Source of the DNA: Enoplosus armatus
Lineage: Eukaryota; Chordata; Actinopteri; Centrarchiformes; Enoplosidae
Direction of reading: 5' to 3'
NCBI RefSeq assembly: GCF_043641665.1
Contig: NC_092190.1
Coordinates: 23,701,048 to 23,765,047 of the forward strand
Length of the DNA: 64,000 nucleotides
Each line of letters opens with the position of its first letter. Position 1 is the stretch's first letter. The notes beneath the pieces are model-generated. The model searched no databases, was not told where the DNA came from, and worked only from the letters and a program-made list of their open reading frames with translations. Position numbers and translations under genes: made by a program. This document shows, piece by piece, positions 59,328-64,000 of this stretch.

Positions 59328-60981
59328 ATGGAGGTTAGCCGGGCCAGAGGTTTAAACTGGTCGCCCCTGGTGGAACAGAAACGTGTGGTGCCTTCTCAGG
59401 GACTCTGGCAGATTACCGGGGGGATGTTGTGTATTTTCTTTGTGTCTGTGTACCAGCGTGTTGCAGTTTGAGGGTTCAGCAGAAAAGCCCTGTTTATGTG
59501 TGCGGGTTTCAGCAGCACGGTGGGGGGGGGGTGGTGCTAATAATCTGGATATTTATTCTATGGCCTGATATACAAAAACGGTCCAGCCTTGTTTGTGAGA
59601 AAGCAAACAGGGAATGCGGCTCCGGAGGAAAGATTGGGATCCATCTATTCTGAAAGGTCCCTCTGGTCTCGGTGGCACGCAGAAAGTAAATGAAGACGAA
59701 AATAGAGAAGTCATGAGAAATAGAAGTCTGAAAGGAAGCTCGGCAAAAAAAGAAAGGCTACGAGAGGAAAAGAGGAAAGAGGGTTTAAAGGAGGAGAGGG
59801 AACAGATCCATCTCAGGCCTCCAGAGTCCACGTTATGGTGCTGACAGGCTCAGCGCTCTGATGCATTCTCCCAGTGTGGGTCATGCCCTCCGGGGGGGGG
59901 CTCTACAGCACTGGTTTAGCATGTCACTGTGATATATGTCCGGCCGGTAAGGGAACTCAGCGTTAGCTCTGACTATCCCCCTCCACTCCATGAAGGGAAG
60001 CGGCCTCTCTCACCTCGCCGCAGCCAGGAAGCCTATTGGACGAGCCATCTGTGTCCATTAATTGTCATTAAAAAGTTGAACTGGAGGTCCTCCCCCCTCC
60101 AGTCTCTGACCTTCTAGACTCTGACGGGCTCCGGCATGCATCACCATCATCATCACCATCATGCCCGTGGTGTTTTTTCTCTCTGGTTCACAGAGCTCTA
60201 CGGTGCAGTATTTGTTGTAGGTAATAGATTTTGGCACTTCGGGCAGGTTTTCCAGAACGTAACAGGCCGTCAGGGTGAGGGGGGGCCTTGCATTGTTTAT
60301 GTGGACTTCTGGTCGCTAAAGCATAAACCAGACGGCATGCTGATTTTAATGGTCTGAGACTGAGACTTGGCTGGCTGCGTTCACCTCCTGTCTGCTCAAA
60401 ACAGGGGGGGGGGATTGTTCTCTAGACAGTGAGACTCAAGGAAGGTGAAATCAGCAAACTGCATAGTGTGCGTTAAAGAAAAAAATGAAATACTGTGGAT
60501 GTTAAAGGTTTTAAAAGTTGCATGCTTCTGCGACGTGTTACACAGAGCCACTCCGAGTGAAAATCCAGCTCCTTACAAAATGACACCTTTCACCTCTTAA
60601 AAGTCATTGTTTTTCTTTTGTTTAATCATTTCTATTTTCTATTAAGTTGTCGCGGTTGTCAAAGTTGTCAATTCTCTACAGAAAATGGAGCACATATGAA
60701 ATCCGACCTGAAAAAACAATGAAAAGAAGCAACAGGTGATTTTGGCAAAGGAGCGGTACAACGTGAAAGAATTCACACGATTATATCGAGACTAACAAAG
60801 CTTGCATGAGTGTGAATCATCGCTTCGCGTCAGTTGCTTTTCAGATGAGACGGTCAGCTATCTGTATGTAAAATATGTTTATATGGGTCATTTATTCCAG
60901 ACATCCGTTATCTGTGGCTTGTGTAAATTTAGGGGGGGACGTGTTCTTTCATTACCAATGATCACACACAATGTAGTTTAC

Positions 60982-61095
60982 TTTGACTCAGTCCCACATG
61001 CACCACCCGGCTCACTACAGCATCAGATTTGTGTTCATCCGTCCCCAACAAAATGCTCTATTTCCTCCTGTTTGAGTAATGTTTGCTAAAAAAAA
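60982..61095 (+). repeat. Dispersed repeat E, copy 2
   Basis: TTTGACTCAGTCCCACATGC, then TTCCTCCTGTTTGAGTAATG and TTTGCTAAAAA, in the order seen at 18174-18305. Confidence 0.6.
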
Positions 61096-62062
61096 CAACA
61101 ACAACACTTTTCTCTGCCATTTTAGGGAAAGACTGAGCCACTTAAAAAAAAATCAAGCAAAATAATTGTGACCTGTTTTTAAAAAGATGAATGTCTTCAG
61201 CTGTGAAGTATTGAAATGTGAGCTAATGCGCTGTTGGTTTTGGTCTTTCCTCAGGATTTATTGACTGTAAGAAAAATGCGGACCTTGACCCAAGTGTGAC
61301 GGAGCCACGGCGCGACCGGAGACTCGGTAGCTGGGCTTTGAAAAACAGCCGTTTGACAAAACAATTTCCACCTGGGAGCTTTCAACCATATCACATGAGG
61401 ATCATCGGCAGACGGAGTTTGCGTTTGTAGGTGTTTAAATCTCCACTTTGAGGACTTCTCATTTGTTCTGAAGTTCATTCTTGGAAACAGCAGTTGACGC
61501 AGGCTCACCTCAACAGTCTCACTGATGAAGATCATGTGATATGATACGAGTTTGATTGATAAAGCAGACATAAATGTAAGTGTATAATGTATATATTGTT
61601 GTTATTATGACTGTATAGTTCTAGAAGTGGTGGTTGTAACTCCCCCCAAGAAGTGCTGCTGCTATTTATTACTTATTACTTTTTATATCCACGTCTCTGG
61701 GGACAACTGTTGAAGCTCGCGATCAATAACTGGTTGATATGCACGATCCAATAATGCATCGGGTTGACTTTCCCTTTAACTTCAGACTCTACAAATTGAA
61801 CTGTCGGGCAGCGTGGGGATAATATATTTGAAGGATGAAATCCAGTGGCATTTCCCTTAAACCCAGACTCTCCTGACCCCGGAGAGCGGGTCAGATGGAA
61901 AGCGAGAGTACAAACCCCCCCTCCCTCATCTCCCTTACCCCCTTCAACAGCAGCCCCCATGAGGGAAATGATGAACAGGGGGCTGCACAAAGCCAGCACT
62001 CAGCTTTAATTGGACGGAAGGTGGCTGTACACTCATACCATAAATAACCCGACCCCGGGAAA

Positions 62063-62086
62063 GTGTGTGTGTGTGTGTGTGTGTGT
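62063..62086. repeat. (GT)n microsatellite
   Basis: About 24 bases of pure GT, six bases before a G-quadruplex motif. Confidence 0.95.
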
Positions 62087-62091
62087 AGTGA

Positions 62092-62118
62092 GGGTGGGGC
62101 GGGGCGGGGCGAGGAGGG
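62092..62118 (+). repeat. G-quadruplex motif
   Basis: GGGTGGGGCGGGGCGGGGCG followed by AGGAGGG: five G-runs with one- to four-base loops on the plus strand. The GGGGCGGGG units also fit Sp1/KLF sites. Confidence 0.7.
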
Positions 62119-62555
62119 TTAACCATCACGCAGTCCTGCAGTGAGCTTAAGCACCGCTGAAGCCGAGAGAGGCTGTCAGGGACCTGGTATAAATATCCTG
62201 CAGGCTAACTGATTTGTCTACGGTCGTAAACACGACATAAAGCGCTAATATACAGGTCAGCACCAGTGTGATTTACACCCCCGGGAGGCTAGAAACTTCA
62301 TCAAAGCATTTCATTTCCCTCCTCTTGACTTGTATGCAACTTTTCCCTGCAAAGTGAAGTGTTTGATGAACTTGATCCCCAAAAAATATTTCCTTTTAGA
62401 TTTGTTTGGTTAAAACTATTGATTCATTTCTGCCATGAGAACACAACCAACTTTCTACCTTCTTCGAAGTCAACACAGGGTGGGTATTTGATGTCCGAAA
62501 GACGGTGGGTTGAAAGGTTACACAGTTAGATTTAGCAGAAAAGGCTCTGGCCTTT

Positions 62556-62830
62556 GAGGAATAGTTCAACATTTTGGGAAATACGCTTGTTCAGATTGAT
62601 GCCACTCTTATGTCTATGCGACAAGTGGAAAGCGGTTAGCTGTTAGCTTAGCTTAGCACGAATACTGGAAACGGGGAAACACCTAGCCTGGCTCTGTCTG
62701 AGGGTTGAAGAATCTGCCCACCAGCATCTCTTCAGCTCACTAATTAACACGGTGTATCTTGTCTCTTTAATGCGTATAAGACCCAGTATTTTTGGTCGGG
62801 ACCAGTAAGTTTTTGGAGTCTCCGCTGGTT
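62556..62830 (+). repeat. Dispersed repeat B, longest copy
   Basis: GGAATAGTTCAACATTTTGG, GAAATACGCTTGTTC, GTTAGCTTAGCTTAGCACG, CACCTAGCCTGGCTCTGTCT, CTCACTAATTAACACGGTG and GGGACCAGTAAGTTTTTGGA. Forward counterpart of 10207-10365 and 17949-18000. I recall it as a very frequent percomorph repeat. Confidence 0.75.
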
Positions 62831-62937
62831 GCCGGTGATGGTGGAGCGTGAAGAGAAGCAGCTGGACCTCAGTGCTCTGCCTGAACTGATGCAGTGCTCC
62901 ATTAAGAGATATCTTAAAATGTAAAAATTCATGCTTA

Positions 62938-63182
62938 TACTAGCATGATAACATGCTCACAATGACGGTGTTAACATCCTGACATTTAGCAAATACTGTG
63001 TTCACCACGTCCACCATCTTAGCTTAGCATGTTAGCATGCTAACATTTGCCTATTAGCACAACACACAACAGTCATTCATTTTGCAGGTATTCGGTATCG
63101 GACAATTTCAATTTTTGACCTGACAATGCGACTAGGGGGCAATCTATCCAATAGCTGTTGAGATATTTCAGTCCCTGCAGTG
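62938..63182 (+). repeat. Dispersed repeat A, copy 4
   Basis: GATAACATGCTCACAATGAC, CACCATCTTAGCTTAGCATG, TTAGCATGCTAACATTTGCC, TTTTGCAGGTATTCGG, CAATAGCTGTTGAGATATTT and CAGTCC follow the order of the copy at 8570-8952, which lacks some of these blocks. Confidence 0.75.
63129..63142 (+). promoter_or_regulatory. CTCF-like core inside repeat A
   Basis: CGACTAGGGGGCAA fits 12 of 14 positions of CCASYAGRKGGCRS, including the central AGGGGGC. It arises within a repeat copy. Confidence 0.28.
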
Positions 63183-64000
63183 CTGCTAGAACGGCTAAAA
63201 TAAACATCAATACTGAAATTGTGGATCTTATACCCTTTGACTGACGAGCGCGATACTCCCACAGTACTATTCAAATGAATTGACGCTGATAACTTAAAGT
63301 GGACACTGAAAAGGGAGATGAAATGAACAAAATGCATTAGATGTTGATTCAGCTGACAGTAAATACCAGCTCGCTGTGTTTTCCAGTGTCACTGAAACTG
63401 CCAGATCTCTCTGCTCTGCGTCTTTTCCAGCTGACATGCACGATCGTATGTCAAGGACTTTTCTTTTTTGTCCAGCATCTCACAAGCAGCTGTTTCACTC
63501 GTGGAATAATGGGTTTATCGTTTCCCGACGTAAGCGTTTGACATGTATCCGTAAATTAAAGCCATGTGTGCCTGTGACCTGCAGTGTGTACATGTAGAAT
63601 CAAATGCCCCAAATCCCCCAAAATTGACTGATTTCCGGTGATACGCACGAGTCAGGCCAATTTGTCTTCCTCATGTGTGCCCTTGGAAGAAAAAAAAAAA
63701 ACACAGCTTGTCCCTTTGTGCAGGAAAATGTTCAGGACACAAGGCGTGGAACGTAAAACTCTATCATCATCAAGCTTTTTTTTCTTCTTCTCCCGCACTG
63801 GCCCTAATTGCCTTTTTCTCCTTGTGTATGTGTGTGTGCGTATGTGTGTGTGTGTGTGTGTGTGTGTGCTTCAGACAAGGTGTCCGTCTATAAGGAGGGG
63901 ACCCCCCGCCCGGGCCAGCCATCTGTCACCTGGGCACCTGGAGGGACTGCAGTCTTGTGCCGGCTTAAAAGGGTGAAATCATTAAGATGTTAGAATAACA
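63183..64000. other. Noncoding stretch with TG tract
   Basis: Unique sequence plus an imperfect TG tract (63822-63868). The Cys-Val frames here are readings of that tract. No gene is seen up to the window edge. Confidence 0.5.
63822..63868. repeat. (TG)n microsatellite, imperfect
   Basis: About 47 bases of TG with CG and TA variants. Confidence 0.95.

Larger units (their letters stand above)
58372..60981. other. Noncoding stretch
   Basis: No gene is supported. Contains C10 (58632 region), G10 (59521 region), two CTCF-like cores (59314-59327 and 59362-59376), a CAT/CAC triplet run (60136-60163) and short G-runs. The frame at 60136-60357 begins in that triplet run and has no other merit. Confidence 0.5.
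61096..62555. other. Noncoding stretch
   Basis: Contains TG (62063-62086) and a G-quadruplex motif (62092-62118). No gene is seen. The 106- and 107-codon minus frames have no recognisable motif. Confidence 0.5.

Noticed and set aside
60136..60357. 73-codon frame beginning with eight His
   Set aside because: The His run is a CAT/CAC triplet repeat. There is no splice context, domain or sequence texture of a coding exon.

Overview
The window looks like vertebrate nuclear DNA, most likely from a percomorph-type teleost fish. The signs are very many (CA/TG)n microsatellites, frequent G/C homopolymer runs, moderate GC, no densely packed genes, and several dispersed repeats that I recognise from memory as common in teleost genomes. 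These include a hAT-like miniature element with TAGGGCTG-type ends, a short repeat containing GCTAAGCTAAGCTAACC, a repeat containing TGTTAGCATGCTAACATTTG, LINE reverse-transcriptase remnants and a PIF/Harbinger remnant. No database search was possible, so species and repeat-family names are inference.

Protein-coding content is almost absent. The only plausible cellular coding segment is at the left end (248-298): an ATGGCGGAC start in a good Kozak context, followed after 17 codons by a possible splice donor. If it is real, the gene points rightward and the rest of the window would be a very large first intron or the flank of a gene desert. I do not recognise the protein. Open frames elsewhere are short, driven by simple repeats (His-Thr or Cys-Val strings), or overlap on both strands. 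I see no tRNA, rRNA, CRISPR array or bacterial-type operon.

Layout: 1-500, candidate promoter and first exon with CA repeats. 0.5-13.4 kb, mostly unique noncoding DNA with a repeat/MITE pair at 5 kb, a MITE end at 7.4 kb, repeat A at 8.6 kb and repeat B at 10.2 kb. 13.4-15.7 kb, repeat C and a dense TG/CA cluster. 16-25 kb, unique DNA with a LINE tail, repeats B, E and D, a 21-bp minisatellite, and a Harbinger deletion derivative at 25.1-25.5 kb. 26.5-30 kb, repeat C, a palindrome-bearing repeat and repeat F. 30-44 kb, mostly unique, CNE-like DNA with a 31-base poly(G). 44-47.7 kb, a LINE split by a MITE, a repeat A fragment and a minus-strand LINE RT remnant. 50.9 kb, a MITE. 57.2-58.4 kb, a purine-rich 26-bp minisatellite followed by long TG and CA tracts. 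60.9-63.2 kb, repeats E, B and A.

Nothing here amounts to a new multi-gene system. The points most worth checking are the repeat nesting, the hidden 39-codon Harbinger MADF-like remnant, the perfect DR1 nuclear-receptor element, CTCF-like cores (two inside repeats), the G31 run, and several stretches that look like deeply conserved noncoding elements.
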